Positions 35,932 through 45,929 of a stretch of 64,000 nucleotides of DNA are shown piece by piece. The position numbers and the translations under genes were made by a program. How positions within the stretch are numbered: the first letter of the stretch is position 1; each line of letters begins with the position of its first letter. The notes under the pieces are model-generated. The model saw only the letters and a program-made list of their open reading frames with translations. It had not been told where the DNA came from and did no database searches. Source of the stretch: Acidobacteriota bacterium (lineage in GTDB: Bacteria > Acidobacteriota > Thermoanaerobaculia > Thermoanaerobaculales > Thermoanaerobaculaceae); assembly GCA_016213675.1 (NCBI GenBank), contig JACQZW010000039.1, forward strand, positions 62,001 to 126,000, given 5' to 3'.

Positions 35932-36393
35932 TCAACGCTCGCGGTAGTACCAGCCGGCGATAAGAGCGGCGAGCACGGCGCCGACCCACAGCTCGAGCAT
36001 CCACCAGAGCGGGAACACCCGGTCGAAGGTCGCCCACGCGGCCAGTGCGAACGCCATCGGGAAGCCGGCGGCGAAGCCGAGCAGGGCGCCGACCTTGATG
36101 GCCGTGCCGGGCCCCGGCCCGTACGTCGCCCGGACGCCCGCGTACAGCCACGCCGCCACCCACGAGAGCAGCAGCAGGACGACGAACCACGCCCCCATGA
36201 AGAACCGGTAGCGCGGCTCCTGCAGCATCTGCCCGGCCTGCTGCGCGGCCGGGTAGCGCCCGGCGAGCACGACCATGTTGGTCACGCCGCTCCACGCCGC
36301 CCAGGCCACGAACCCGAGCAGCCCGCCGATCCACACGCGCCGCGAGTTGATGCCCCCCACACGCACCTCCGATGTCGACTTCTCGCGGGTCAT
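35932..36393 (-). CDS. Four-helix membrane protein of unknown function
   Basis: 153 residues with four hydrophobic segments (VWIGGLLGFVAWAAWSGV, FFMGAWFVVLLLLSWVAAWLYA, AIKVGALLGFAAGFPMAFALAAW, LWWMLELWVGAVLAALIAGWYY). Compact proteins of this kind occur in many genomes without assigned role. The ATG at 36393 overlaps the stop of the upstream gene by four bases (ATGA), which supports this start and an operon with the propeller-like protein. Confidence 0.65.
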   Translation of the reverse strand: MTREKSTSEVRVGGINSRRVWIGGLLGFVAWAAWSGVTNMVVLAGRYPAAQQAGQMLQEPRYRFFMGAWFVVLLLLSWVAAWLYAGVRATYGPGPGTAIKVGALLGFAAGFPMAFALAAWATFDRVFPLWWMLELWVGAVLAALIAGWYYRER

Positions 36394-38330
36394 CGTAGCA
36401 AAGGGCCAGGAACCCTTGGCCCACGACGAGGTTCCGCGCGCCCGAGGTGGGGCCGGACCGCATAGGGCGGCACGCACGGTGCGCGCAGGATGGTTCCGCC
36501 GTCTCCGACCGCCACGACCGCCGTGCCGTCGAAGGTGACATCGGCAACGCCCTTGTCAGTGAGGCGAATCGCCTCCCCCGCCGCCCACGTCAGGCCGTCG
36601 AGACTGGTGTAGACGACCCTGGAGCTCCCAAACGCCATGAAACGGCCGCCGGCCCAGCTCACCCTCCCCAGCGGCTCGGCAACCTGCCAGACCGGACGCC
36701 AAGTCATCGCATCTTCGCTGGCGATGAAGCCGCCCTCGCCGACGGCAACGAAGCGCTCGTCGCTGGCGGCCACGAAGCGAGGGATGTCGTACGCGCCCTC
36801 GATGCGGGTCGGCGCGCTCCATGAGAAACCGTCGGGGCTGGTGACCACGCTCTCGAACTTCGGGTACGCGCCTGCATATCCGAAGGCGTAGAACGCTCCG
36901 CGCGTGAAGACGACCCTCGACAGCTCGACGTCGGCGCCGAGGTTCGTTGTCGTCCACGACAACCCGTTCGAGCTCGTGCTGATCGCGTTCCGACCGCCGG
37001 CCACGACGAAGACGCCGCTCCCCCAGGCGATGGACACTGGCCCCGGGTTGTCGGGGATCGACCCCTGGACCCAGTTGACGCCGTCGGTGCTGGTCGCGGT
37101 CACACCTGCCCGCCCGGCCGCGACGAAGCGCAGCCCGCCCCACGCCGCGATGGTGAACCAGTCGCCTGTACCACCGGCGACCTTGGTCCACGCCCGGCCA
37201 CCCGGTGAGGCGAGGATCGTCCCGGAGGAGCCGACCGCCACCAACCGACCTGCGCCGGAGGTCACCGCCGAGAGCCACGAGATGTCGCCAGACGATACGC
37301 GCGTCCAGACGACCGTGTCCTCCGATCGGGCAAGCCCGCCGGCCCAGCCTGCCGCGACGACCTGCGAGTCGCCCGCGGCGAGGGCGAACGCCTGGAACGG
37401 CAACGGATCACCGGAGGCGCTCCAGGATTCGCCGTCGACGCTGCGTGCCAGCGTGTTGTCGGAGGTGTCAAGGGCGATGAAGGACCCGTCGGCCCAAACG
37501 ACGCGCGCGAACGTGCGGCCGCCCGTCTCGTGAGACCGCCAGACGAAGCCGTCGTCGCTCGTCAAGGCGAACCCGATTGAGCCGACCGCCACGAGGCGGC
37601 CGCCGCCGTCAGCGATGCCGGTCAGCGACCCGTATTCCGCGGTCTCGGGGAGCGTGACGTCGACCCATGGGCCGCCGTCGCGGCTCACGGTGATGGAGGA
37701 ACGCCACGCGCAGGTTCCGATGGGCTCCGGGGCGCAGCGTGCTCCCACGGCGACGCGCAACCCGGACTGCGCGAGCACGGCCTCGAGTCGCAGCGCCATC
37801 GGCTCCGAGGCGGGAACCCAGGTGACGCCGTCCGCGCTGGCGAAGAGCTGCGAGCCGGGCCAGAACGGGCTGAGGTCGTTGGCGACGGCAACGAAGCGCG
37901 TGCCGTCCCAGGTGACGGCGACGAACACCGGCGCATCCGGCGCCTGGCCAAGCTGCCAGCTCTGACCGTCCTGGCTGGTCCACACCGTGGCGCGGGGCGT
38001 GCCGCCGCCGGGGAGCTCCAGTCCGCCGACCGCGACCGTTCTCGATCCGTCCGAGGCGGCGGAGGAAAACCACGTGCCGGGGTCCACGTGCTGCGCCGTC
38101 CAGGTCGTGGCGTCGGGACTGGTCAGGATCGTTCCGGCGTTTCCGACGGCCACCCAGAGTCCAGGCACGTAGGTGGCGCCCCAGAGGTTGTTGCCCTGCG
38201 GCAGCGGGTTGACCCACTCCCCCGGGCCGCAGGCCGACGCCGCCCGGGGCGCAGCGACCGCGAGGACCGCCAACAGCGTGACCTTCGCGGCGCATGCAGC
38301 GATCCAAGCTCGAGCTGGCATTTCGAGCAT
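36390..38330 (-). CDS. Secreted propeller-like protein with Asp-box/YCF48-type repeats
   Basis: 646 residues. Signal peptide (AWIAACAAKVTLLAVLAVAAPRAASA), then about twelve repeats of 40-45 residues, each with a strand pair such as VAVGNAGTILTS and S-x-D/N-G-x-x-W (SPDATTWT, SQDGQSWQ, SADGVTWV, SVDGESWS, SSNGLSWT, SLDGLTWA). This S-x-D-G-x-x-W motif is the Asp-box/BNR type of beta-propeller blade, also seen in YCF48-like proteins. The last 30 residues are Arg/Pro-rich and run beyond the last blade. Likely surface or periplasmic. It overlaps the next gene by four bases. Confidence 0.72.
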   Translation of the reverse strand: MLEMPARAWIAACAAKVTLLAVLAVAAPRAASACGPGEWVNPLPQGNNLWGATYVPGLWVAVGNAGTILTSPDATTWTAQHVDPGTWFSSAASDGSRTVAVGGLELPGGGTPRATVWTSQDGQSWQLGQAPDAPVFVAVTWDGTRFVAVANDLSPFWPGSQLFASADGVTWVPASEPMALRLEAVLAQSGLRVAVGARCAPEPIGTCAWRSSITVSRDGGPWVDVTLPETAEYGSLTGIADGGGRLVAVGSIGFALTSDDGFVWRSHETGGRTFARVVWADGSFIALDTSDNTLARSVDGESWSASGDPLPFQAFALAAGDSQVVAAGWAGGLARSEDTVVWTRVSSGDISWLSAVTSGAGRLVAVGSSGTILASPGGRAWTKVAGGTGDWFTIAAWGGLRFVAAGRAGVTATSTDGVNWVQGSIPDNPGPVSIAWGSGVFVVAGGRNAISTSSNGLSWTTTNLGADVELSRVVFTRGAFYAFGYAGAYPKFESVVTSPDGFSWSAPTRIEGAYDIPRFVAASDERFVAVGEGGFIASEDAMTWRPVWQVAEPLGRVSWAGGRFMAFGSSRVVYTSLDGLTWAAGEAIRLTDKGVADVTFDGTAVVAVGDGGTILRAPCVPPYAVRPHLGRAEPRRGPRVPGPLLR

Positions 38331-38416
38331 TCTAGCGCCCCGCGAGGTGGGCGCGCCGTCGGCGCTCGGATCCTCGCGGGGGGCGGGGGCGCGCGTCGGA
38401 GCGCCCGAAGACGGTC

Positions 38417-38446
38417 GCGGGTCCCCCGAGTGTCCGGGGGACCCGC
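38417..38446 (-). terminator. Terminator-like hairpin after the OmpA lipoprotein gene
   Basis: A perfect 11-bp stem GCGGGTCCCCC (38417-38427) / GGGGGACCCGC (38436-38446) with an 8-base loop, 19 bases beyond the lipoprotein stop on the minus strand and before the propeller gene. The following GACCGTCTTCGG lacks a long T run. Confidence 0.6.
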
Positions 38447-38465
38447 GCCTGCTGGGTTAGCTGGG

Positions 38466-39116
38466 TTAGATGAGGACGACGAGGGTCACGCGACGGTTCT
38501 TCGCCCGCCCGTCGCGCGTCGCGTTGTCGGCCACCGGCTTGCTCTGGCCGTACGAGATCACGCTGATCCGGTGCAGGGGAATCCCCTTCTCGATGTTGAG
38601 GACGCGGCGGACCGCCTCGGCCCGCTTCTCGCCGAGACGGAGGTTGTACTCCTCCGAGCCGGTGGCGTCGGTGTGTCCCTGGACCTCGATGTAGACGTTC
38701 TGGTTCTCGGACACCAGTCGCCCGGCGAGCTGACCGATCGCCTCCTGGGCTTCCGTCGACAGCACGGCACTGTTCAGGGGGAAGTGGACCGAGTCGTCGC
38801 TCAGGGTCACCTCGTAGAGCAGCTTGCCCTTCGCCAGCTTGCCGGCCTCCTGGGCGCGGGCGAGCGCCTCGCGCGCGGTGTCGGAGAGCTGCGTGATCTG
38901 CTGGTTCTGGCGGGCGTCGGAGTCCTTGAGACCCTTGACGTCGTTCTGCGTCGACTCGACCTGGGTCTGGACCTCGCCGATCTTCACGTCGGTGGCCCGC
39001 TTCGACGCGTCGACCTGCTCGCCGACGTAGGTCTTGGTGGCGCATCCGCTCAGGAAGACGAGAGCGCCGGCGCCGAGGACGAGGGCGATGGGCTTGGACT
39101 TGAGAGCTCGCATCAT
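38466..39116 (-). CDS. OmpA/Pal-type peptidoglycan-binding lipoprotein
   Basis: 216 residues: a lipoprotein signal with lipobox LSGC (C25), a coiled-coil segment (residues 40-105, QVESTQNDVKGLKDSDARQNQQITQLSD...), and a C-terminal OmpA domain (118-216) with VYIEVQGHTDATGSEEYNLRLGEKRAEAV, the Asp and Arg that bind diaminopimelate, and SYGQSKPVADN. It would link the outer membrane to the wall. AAAGGAGG precedes ATGATG (39116). A near-consensus sigma-54 promoter lies 70-85 bases upstream. Confidence 0.9.
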   Translation of the reverse strand: MMRALKSKPIALVLGAGALVFLSGCATKTYVGEQVDASKRATDVKIGEVQTQVESTQNDVKGLKDSDARQNQQITQLSDTAREALARAQEAGKLAKGKLLYEVTLSDDSVHFPLNSAVLSTEAQEAIGQLAGRLVSENQNVYIEVQGHTDATGSEEYNLRLGEKRAEAVRRVLNIEKGIPLHRISVISYGQSKPVADNATRDGRAKNRRVTLVVLI

Positions 39117-39186
39117 GTGGTGCCTCCTTTGCCGCCGCGCCCCCTTCGCCCGATGGCGTTCCGAGGCCGGCCGTTGCCTGGATGCA

Positions 39187-39202
39187 GAGCACGGACCGTG
39201 CC
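39187..39202 (-). promoter_or_regulatory. Candidate sigma-54 promoter of the OmpA lipoprotein gene
   Basis: On the minus strand TGGCACGGTCCGTGCT matches the sigma-54 consensus TGGCACGNNNNTTGCW at all fixed positions but one, with the required GG-N10-GC spacing. Transcription would begin near 39176, giving a 60-base leader. The divergent gene encodes a sigma-54 activator. Caution: the core GCACGG-A-CCGTGC is itself a palindrome and could be a repressor site instead. Confidence 0.6.
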
Positions 39203-39290
39203 AGTTCCTCGATTCAGACCTTAACTCTATGTGCGCAAGGATGTTATGTCGCGCGTGGCGATCGATCCGCCGGCGCCGAGCGAGTGACCA

Positions 39291-39311
39291 AACAGGGAGA
39301 AGTTCCCTGTT
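39291..39311. promoter_or_regulatory. Perfect inverted repeat, candidate activator site (UAS)
   Basis: AACAGGGA-N5-TCCCTGTT, about 90-110 bases upstream of the -24 element, the usual distance of an enhancer for sigma-54 activators. It lies in the 317-base divergent region (39117-39433), which is much more AT-rich than the genome and also holds TTGATT/TTAATC elements that may serve the regulator gene. No other gene is seen there. Confidence 0.5.
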
Positions 39312-39433
39312 GCGCGGTCGGCCGCGTTCTTGATTCATCAGTCAAGCGATTGTTAATCAGATATTTATGTCGTCATGTCAGAGCGGGCGAAAACGTGGGA
39401 GAATATCCCTGAAAGCCGAGGTGGCGACGCCCG

Positions 39434-40809
<1,376 letters not shown>

Positions 40810-40813
<4 letters not shown>

Positions 40814-42279
40814 GGGTCGCCACCCGGCTGTCGCTCGGCTCCGGCCTGCTCGTCGGCCTGCTCGTCGCGGTCATCGTCGTCCAGTCGATCGAGATCCGGC
40901 GCCTCGTGACCGCGACCTCGACACTCGCGGGGGTCACGTTCGAGACCGGCTCGACGTCGCTCGAGCTGGCCAGGCAGGTCGACCGGCTCGACGAGTACAC
41001 GCGGAAGCTGTTCGTCACCGGCGACGCGGACTACGCAGGCAAGGCAGCAGAGGCGCGCGACGCGGCGGCGGCGACCCTCGCCAGGATCGCCGGCCTCGAG
41101 CTCTCCGAGGGCGAGCGTGCGGCGGTCGCGAGCCTGGAGCGGGCGTGGCTCGATCTGCCGCTGGCCGCCGATCCGGCCAACCTGCTGGCGGCGGTCGGCC
41201 GGGCGTCGCAGGGCGAGGCGCTCGAGCGAGCGCTCGCCGCCATCGACGCCGTCCGCACCAGAAACCAGGCCGTGCTCGAGGCCAACCAGGCGGCGATCGC
41301 GCGACTGGTCGAGCGCTCGGCGGCCGCCGGAGCGGCCGCGACCAGGCTATCGGTGCTGTTCACGCTCGCGGCGATCGTGCTCGCGGCCGTCGCAGTGGTG
41401 CTCACCGTCAGGTCGATTTCGGTCCCGCTGCGGCGGCTCACCGAGGTCACCCGCGCGGTCGCGGGAGGCGCGCTCGAGACCCGGGTCGAGGTAGAGGGCA
41501 ACGACGAGTTCGCCCGCCTGGCCGACGACTTCAACGCGATGGTCCGGCGGCTCGACGAGCTCGATCGTCTCAAGAGGGACTTCGTCTCGCACGTCTCCCA
41601 CGAGCTCAAGACGCCGCTGGCGGCGATGCAGGAGACCACCCGCCTGCTGCTCGACGAGGCGCCCGGGCCGCTGACCGCCAAGCAGCGTCGCCTGCTCGAA
41701 CTGACCCTCCAGTCGGCGCGGCGGCTCGCGGCGATGATCCGCAACCTGCTCGACGTCTCGCGCCTCGAGGCGGGGGCGATGGACTACGAGCGCAGGCTCT
41801 GGCCCCTCGAGGAGCTGGTCGTCCCGGCCGCTGCCGAGCTCGAGGCGTGGGCCCGCGAACGCGGCGTCGGCGTCGAGGTCCGCGTCGAGCAGCCGTCCGC
41901 CGAGGTCCGCTGCGACCGGGACCGGATCGTCCAGGTGGTGCAAAACCTCCTGGACAACGCCGTGAAGTTCTCGCCGTCCGGTTCGACGGTGGTGGTCCGC
42001 GCCCGGGTGCTGGACGAGGCGGCGGATCCGCCGCGCCGTGCCGAGGTGGCCGTCGCCGACCACGGCCCCGGGATCCCGTCTGAGGAGCGGAGGCGGGCGT
42101 TCGAGCGGTTTCGCCAGCTTGCCGGCGGACGGCGCCGGGCCAACGCGGGAGTCGGGCTCGGGCTGGCGATTTGCAGGCAGATCGTGGAGGCGCACGGTGG
42201 GGAGATCGTCATCGCGGACAACCCCGGAGGTGGCACGGTGGTCCGGTTCACGCTCGACATGGCGGGACCTCATGACTGA
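40810..42279 (+). CDS. Sensor histidine kinase, GlrK-like
   Basis: 489 residues: membrane helix 1 (8-26), a helical periplasmic domain of about 145 residues, membrane helix 2 (LSVLFTLAAIVLAAVAVVLTV), HAMP, HisKA with H264 in VSHVSHELKTPL, and a HATPase with NLLDNAVKFSP, DHGPGIP and GVGLGLAICRQIVEAHGG. It phosphorylates the adjacent regulator in response to an envelope signal. GTG 40810 overlaps the regulator stop (GTGA), so translation is coupled. The architecture and operon match GlrK/QseE. Confidence 0.92.
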
Positions 42280-42808
42280 GCACGTCGCGAGGGTGGCCGT
42301 GGCGCTGCTCCTCGTCGCGCTGGCGGCGTGCACGACCGCCTCCGGCCGCGCCGACCGCGACTGGCGCAGGGGCGACGTGGCCGCCGCCGCGGGGGGCTAC
42401 CAGCGCATCCTCGCGGAGGAGACCTCCGGTGCCGTCCGGGAGCAGGCGCTGCTCCGGCTGGCGATCGCCTGCACGGTTCCGGGCTCGCCGGTCGCCGACC
42501 CGGAGAGGGCGCGCAGGCTCCTGCGCGAGCTGATCGCGGACGACCCCGCCGGCGAGCTGCGGCACGAGGCCGGGGCGCTACTCGCCCTGCTCGACCAGGC
42601 CGCCGCGGCGACCGCGGACATGGCCGCCGCCCGACGGGAGCGCGAGCGGCTCGAGACGGAGATCGATCAGGTCAAGGTCGACCTTGCCGTCAAGGAGACG
42701 ACGCTGGCCCGGCTGCGGAACAACCTGAACGAGGCGGAGGCGGAGCTCGGTCGGCTCCGCCGTGCCCTCGAGGAGCTCAAGCGCATCGACCTGCAGCGCC
42801 GCCCGTGA
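42272..42808 (+). CDS. QseG-like lipoprotein
   Basis: 178 residues: signal MTEHVARVAVALLLVALAAC (C20, lipobox LAAC), two or three TPR-like helices (GGYQRILAEETSGAVREQALLRLAIAC...), and a C-terminal coiled-coil (AAARRERERLETEIDQVKVDLAVKETTLARLRNNLNEAEAELG). It resembles QseG/YfhG, the outer-membrane lipoprotein encoded between or after GlrK and GlrR, which controls kinase activity in E. coli. The start overlaps the kinase stop by eight bases. The match is by layout and architecture; sequence is too divergent to be certain. Confidence 0.75.
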   Translation: MTEHVARVAVALLLVALAACTTASGRADRDWRRGDVAAAAGGYQRILAEETSGAVREQALLRLAIACTVPGSPVADPERARRLLRELIADDPAGELRHEAGALLALLDQAAAATADMAAARRERERLETEIDQVKVDLAVKETTLARLRNNLNEAEAELGRLRRALEELKRIDLQRRP

Positions 42809-42833
42809 GCCGCCGGCCGTCGCCCTGAAGCGC

Positions 42834-43727
42834 TCAGCCCACCGGCGCCTGGAAGTCGACGCTCCTGGCCCGCATGAACGCCTTGAGCGTCGGGAAGAAG
42901 ACGTCCGGGCGCTCGAGGTAGGCGACGTGGCCGCACGCCGGGATGAGCAGCCAGCGCGAGTTCGGGAACACGTCCAGCATCTTCTTCTGCGCCCACAGGG
43001 GGATCGCGCGGTCCTGCTCGCCCGGCATGATCAGCGTCGGCGTCGTCACCGCCCGGTACTCCGGCATCCGGGCGTCGAGCTCGCCGAAGTACTCCTCCTG
43101 CGCCTCGGTGAGCCGGATCAGACAGTGCACGTCGTCGCGGTACCGGTCGTTGAAGCGTTGCCGCATCGGCTCGAGGCCGGCCCGCGTGACTTTGCGGACG
43201 AACGGCTCTCCGAAGATCTTCTCGTACATGTACTCGGTGTAGAGGTCGAAGAGCTCGGGCCCGCCGCGGTAGAAGCGCAGGCTGATCGCCTCGTACTGCT
43301 CGAACAGCTCCTCGCGCGACAGGATGATCCCGGACAGCGTCAGCGTGTGCAGGCGGTGGTGGAACTGGCGGGCGTGCTCGATGGCGATGAAGCCGCCGTA
43401 GGAGATCCCCATCGAGTGCACCCTGGCGATCCCCATCTCGTCCATGATCGCGGTGAGGTACTGGGCGATCCGGGTGATCGAGTACGGCTCGTCGGGCTTG
43501 GACGACTCGCCCTGGCCTGGGTAGTCGTAGAGCAGCACGTCGTACTCGTCGGCCAGGAGCGGCAGGAAGCCGTACCACGCCCGCGTCGACATGGCGAGGC
43601 CGTTGAGCAGCGCCACGGCCTCGCGCGTGCCGTCGCCGAAGTACTCGTAGTAGATCTCACGGCCGTCGGCGTGGATATGGCCCGAGCGCGAGGGCAGTGG
43701 CGGGGACTGTTGTGTCGAAGCGGCCAT
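42834..43727 (-). CDS. Alpha/beta hydrolase
   Basis: 297 residues of the alpha/beta hydrolase fold. Nucleophile elbow GISYGG (S109), acid in MPGEQDRAI, His in ACGHVAYLE, cap domain between 140 and 215. Oxyanion segment LLNGLAMS. Cytoplasmic, no signal. It is the last gene of a minus-strand acyl-CoA cluster and is separated from the thiolase by a purine-pyrimidine repeat. Substrate unknown; esters, lactones or C-C bonds (MhpC-like) are all possible. Confidence 0.85.
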   Translation of the reverse strand: MAASTQQSPPLPSRSGHIHADGREIYYEYFGDGTREAVALLNGLAMSTRAWYGFLPLLADEYDVLLYDYPGQGESSKPDEPYSITRIAQYLTAIMDEMGIARVHSMGISYGGFIAIEHARQFHHRLHTLTLSGIILSREELFEQYEAISLRFYRGGPELFDLYTEYMYEKIFGEPFVRKVTRAGLEPMRQRFNDRYRDDVHCLIRLTEAQEEYFGELDARMPEYRAVTTPTLIMPGEQDRAIPLWAQKKMLDVFPNSRWLLIPACGHVAYLERPDVFFPTLKAFMRARSVDFQAPVG

Positions 43728-43755
43728 AGCGGGCCTCCGGGGGCGGAGAGAAGCA

Positions 43756-43841
43756 GGGGCGAGGGGAGGGGGTGAGAGGAGAGAAAGACGCTACTTCAGC
43801 TTCTCGCTCTCCCCTCTTCCCTCCCCCCTCTCCCCGTCTTT
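43756..43841. repeat. Purine/pyrimidine hairpin repeat, copy A
   Basis: A purine arm (43756-43790, rich in GAGGGG and ending AAAGACG) is followed by a pyrimidine arm (43801-43841, CTCTCCCCTCTTCCCTC... ending CGTCTTT). AAAGACG/CGTCTTT pair perfectly and the rest can pair in several registers. It lies between two minus-strand genes. Copy B at 57343-57430 shares the block CTCT-S-CCCTCTTCCCTC and the same arm composition. Confidence 0.6.
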
Positions 43842-43845
43842 TTCG

Positions 43846-45051
43846 TCAGACGGTGGGCTTCAGCACGGTGCACACGGACGCGCAGATCGGGCCGCCGATG
43901 TTGAAGGTCGCCGCGACCTTGGCGTTCTGCACCTGCAGCTCGGCCGGGACCCTGCCGAGGAGCTGCCAGGCGCACCAGCCGATCATGGCGATGCCGGTGG
44001 CGCCGATCGGGTGGCCCTTGGCGATCAGGCCGCCCGAGGTGTTGATCGGGCAGGCGCCGCCGACCGAGGCGTGGCCGTCCCTCCAGTACGCCGCGCCCTT
44101 GCCGTAGGGTGCCTTGCCGAGCACCTCGGCGCCGATGGCGCCCATCACGGTGAAGCAGTCGTGGACCTCGGCGACGCCGACGTCGGAGGGAGTCACGCCG
44201 GCCATGGCGTAGGCCTTGTTCATCGCCGCGAAGGCGCCGACCGGGCGCAGCACGTCGCGCCCTTCCTTCTTGAGGGCGTCGGTGGCCTGGCCCCAGCCGG
44301 CCAGCTCGACGCAGTCCGCCTTGGCGACGCCGAGCTTGCGCAGTCCCTCGTCGGTGGCGATGATCATCCCGGCGTAGCCGTCGGAGATCTGCGAGCAGTC
44401 GTAGGTCTTCAGCGGCAGGCCCTCGACCACGTAGCGGTTGATCCCCTCGATCTTCATCGCCTGCTCGAGGGTGATCTGCACCTTCTGCATCTGGGCGTAC
44501 GGGTTGTACTTGGCGTTGCCGTACTCGATGACGGCGATGCGCGCGAGGTCCTCCTCGGCGACGCCGTGGGTCTTCATGTACTCCGCCATGACCTCGGCGA
44601 AGAGGTGCGGAAAGACGAACACCTTGCCGGGGCGCTCGTCGGGGTGCGAGGAGTAGCCGAGCACCTCGCCGATGAGCTTGCCGTCCATCTTCCCCTCGGG
44701 GTCGCGCATCTTCTCGAAGCCGACGGCGAGGCCGACGTCGCCCTGCCCGAGGAGCATCTTGTAGGCGTTCGACAGCACTGCCTGCCCGCCGGTGGCACAG
44801 GCGTTCTCCACCGACTCGATCGGCTTGCCGGCCAGGCCCGGTACCTGCGCGAGCAGGCCCGAGAGCAGCGCCTGGTGGTTGAGGGCGATGTTGCAGACGG
44901 CGCCGACAGAGCCGACGTCGACCACCGACGGGTCGACCTTGATGCTCGCGCAGGTCTCGACGGCTGCGTTCTTGATGATGTCCGGCACGGACATGTCCAT
45001 GAGCTTGCCGAACTTCGACTGGTGGTAGGCGGCGATGTAGATCTTCTTCAT
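43846..45051 (-). CDS. Thiolase-family protein (SCP-x/acetyl-CoA acetyltransferase-like)
   Basis: 401 residues. The acyl-accepting Cys is C85 in VENACATGGQ; VHDCF and GGLIAKGHPIGATG carry the catalytic His residues, and the C-terminal FNIGGPICASVCTVL holds the second Cys region. The pattern is that of the lipid-transfer/SCP-x branch of thiolases, which cleave long or branched 3-ketoacyl-CoA. The ATG at 45051 overlaps the upstream hydrolase stop by four bases. Together with the acyl-CoA ligase upstream it suggests beta-oxidation of an unusual acyl group. Confidence 0.87.
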   Translation of the reverse strand: MKKIYIAAYHQSKFGKLMDMSVPDIIKNAAVETCASIKVDPSVVDVGSVGAVCNIALNHQALLSGLLAQVPGLAGKPIESVENACATGGQAVLSNAYKMLLGQGDVGLAVGFEKMRDPEGKMDGKLIGEVLGYSSHPDERPGKVFVFPHLFAEVMAEYMKTHGVAEEDLARIAVIEYGNAKYNPYAQMQKVQITLEQAMKIEGINRYVVEGLPLKTYDCSQISDGYAGMIIATDEGLRKLGVAKADCVELAGWGQATDALKKEGRDVLRPVGAFAAMNKAYAMAGVTPSDVGVAEVHDCFTVMGAIGAEVLGKAPYGKGAAYWRDGHASVGGACPINTSGGLIAKGHPIGATGIAMIGWCAWQLLGRVPAELQVQNAKVAATFNIGGPICASVCTVLKPTV

Positions 45052-45929
45052 GACGGGGCTCCCTTTCTCGCGCGGTCTGCAGGTTTGGGGTCCGTGCCTG
45101 GATCGGTCCCGGGGTCCGGGGATGGCGTGGAGGACGATGCGGCCGGCAGCGCCGCCAGGAACTCGAGGCAGATGTCGGTGAAGCGGCGGGGCTGCTCGAC
45201 GACCATGGCGTGCCCCGAGTCGGCCACCTCGACGAGCCTGGCGCCGGGAATGGCCCCGGCCAGCGCACGTCCGCGGGCGGGCGGCGCGGTCCGATCGAGG
45301 CCGGCGACCACGACGAGCGTGGGACAGGCGACGCGGGGCAGGACGGGCCTGAGGTCGAGATGCTGCACTGCGGCAAGTATGCCATCGACGCCCGCGAACC
45401 ACGAGACGGGCAGCCGGGCGACCCGCTCGCGGCGGGCGGCGAGCATCGTGGCGTTGGCGGCGCGGAAGGCGTCGGAGTAGGTGCCGGGCAGCATGGCGTC
45501 GAACATGCGACCGCCGTCGCCGCCGGCGACCGCGGCGCGGCATGCGTCGCGGACCGCCTGGGCGAGCGCGGTCATCGCGAGGCTCGCGTGGTCGAACGCG
45601 GTGGCCGCGACGAGCGAGCGGACGCGGTGCGGCTGCTCGGCGGCGAGCAGGAGGCCGACCTCGGCGCCGAACGACGTCCCGACGACGTGGGCCCGGTCGA
45701 TGCGCAGCGCGTCGAGGAGCGCCACGACGTCGGCGACGTGACTCTCGAGCCCTGCATGGGTCGGGCCGGGCGCGAGGAACTGGCCCCGGAAGTCGCAGCG
45801 CACGACCCGGAAGCGCGCCGCCAGCGGCGTCGCGATCTCCTCCCAGGCCGCGATGGTCATCATCCCGCCGTTGAGCAGGAGGAGCGGCTCGCCGGTCCCG
45901 TCGACCCGGTGCGCGATCGGATCGGTCAT
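45048..45929 (-). CDS. Alpha/beta hydrolase
   Basis: 293 residues. Elbow GTSFGA (S86), acid in VAGLDRTAP, His in DSGHAMVVE. The oxyanion region is LLNGGMMT. Cap domain is small. The last 30 residues (SSTPSPDPGTDPGTDPKPADRARKGAPS) are low-complexity and are encoded by a degenerate GGGTCCG-type heptamer tract (45088-45120), so the fold ends near residue 262. It overlaps the acyl-CoA ligase gene by four bases (ATGA). Second of three hydrolases in the cluster; substrate unknown. Confidence 0.82.
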   Translation of the reverse strand: MTDPIAHRVDGTGEPLLLLNGGMMTIAAWEEIATPLAARFRVVRCDFRGQFLAPGPTHAGLESHVADVVALLDALRIDRAHVVGTSFGAEVGLLLAAEQPHRVRSLVAATAFDHASLAMTALAQAVRDACRAAVAGGDGGRMFDAMLPGTYSDAFRAANATMLAARRERVARLPVSWFAGVDGILAAVQHLDLRPVLPRVACPTLVVVAGLDRTAPPARGRALAGAIPGARLVEVADSGHAMVVEQPRRFTDICLEFLAALPAASSSTPSPDPGTDPGTDPKPADRARKGAPS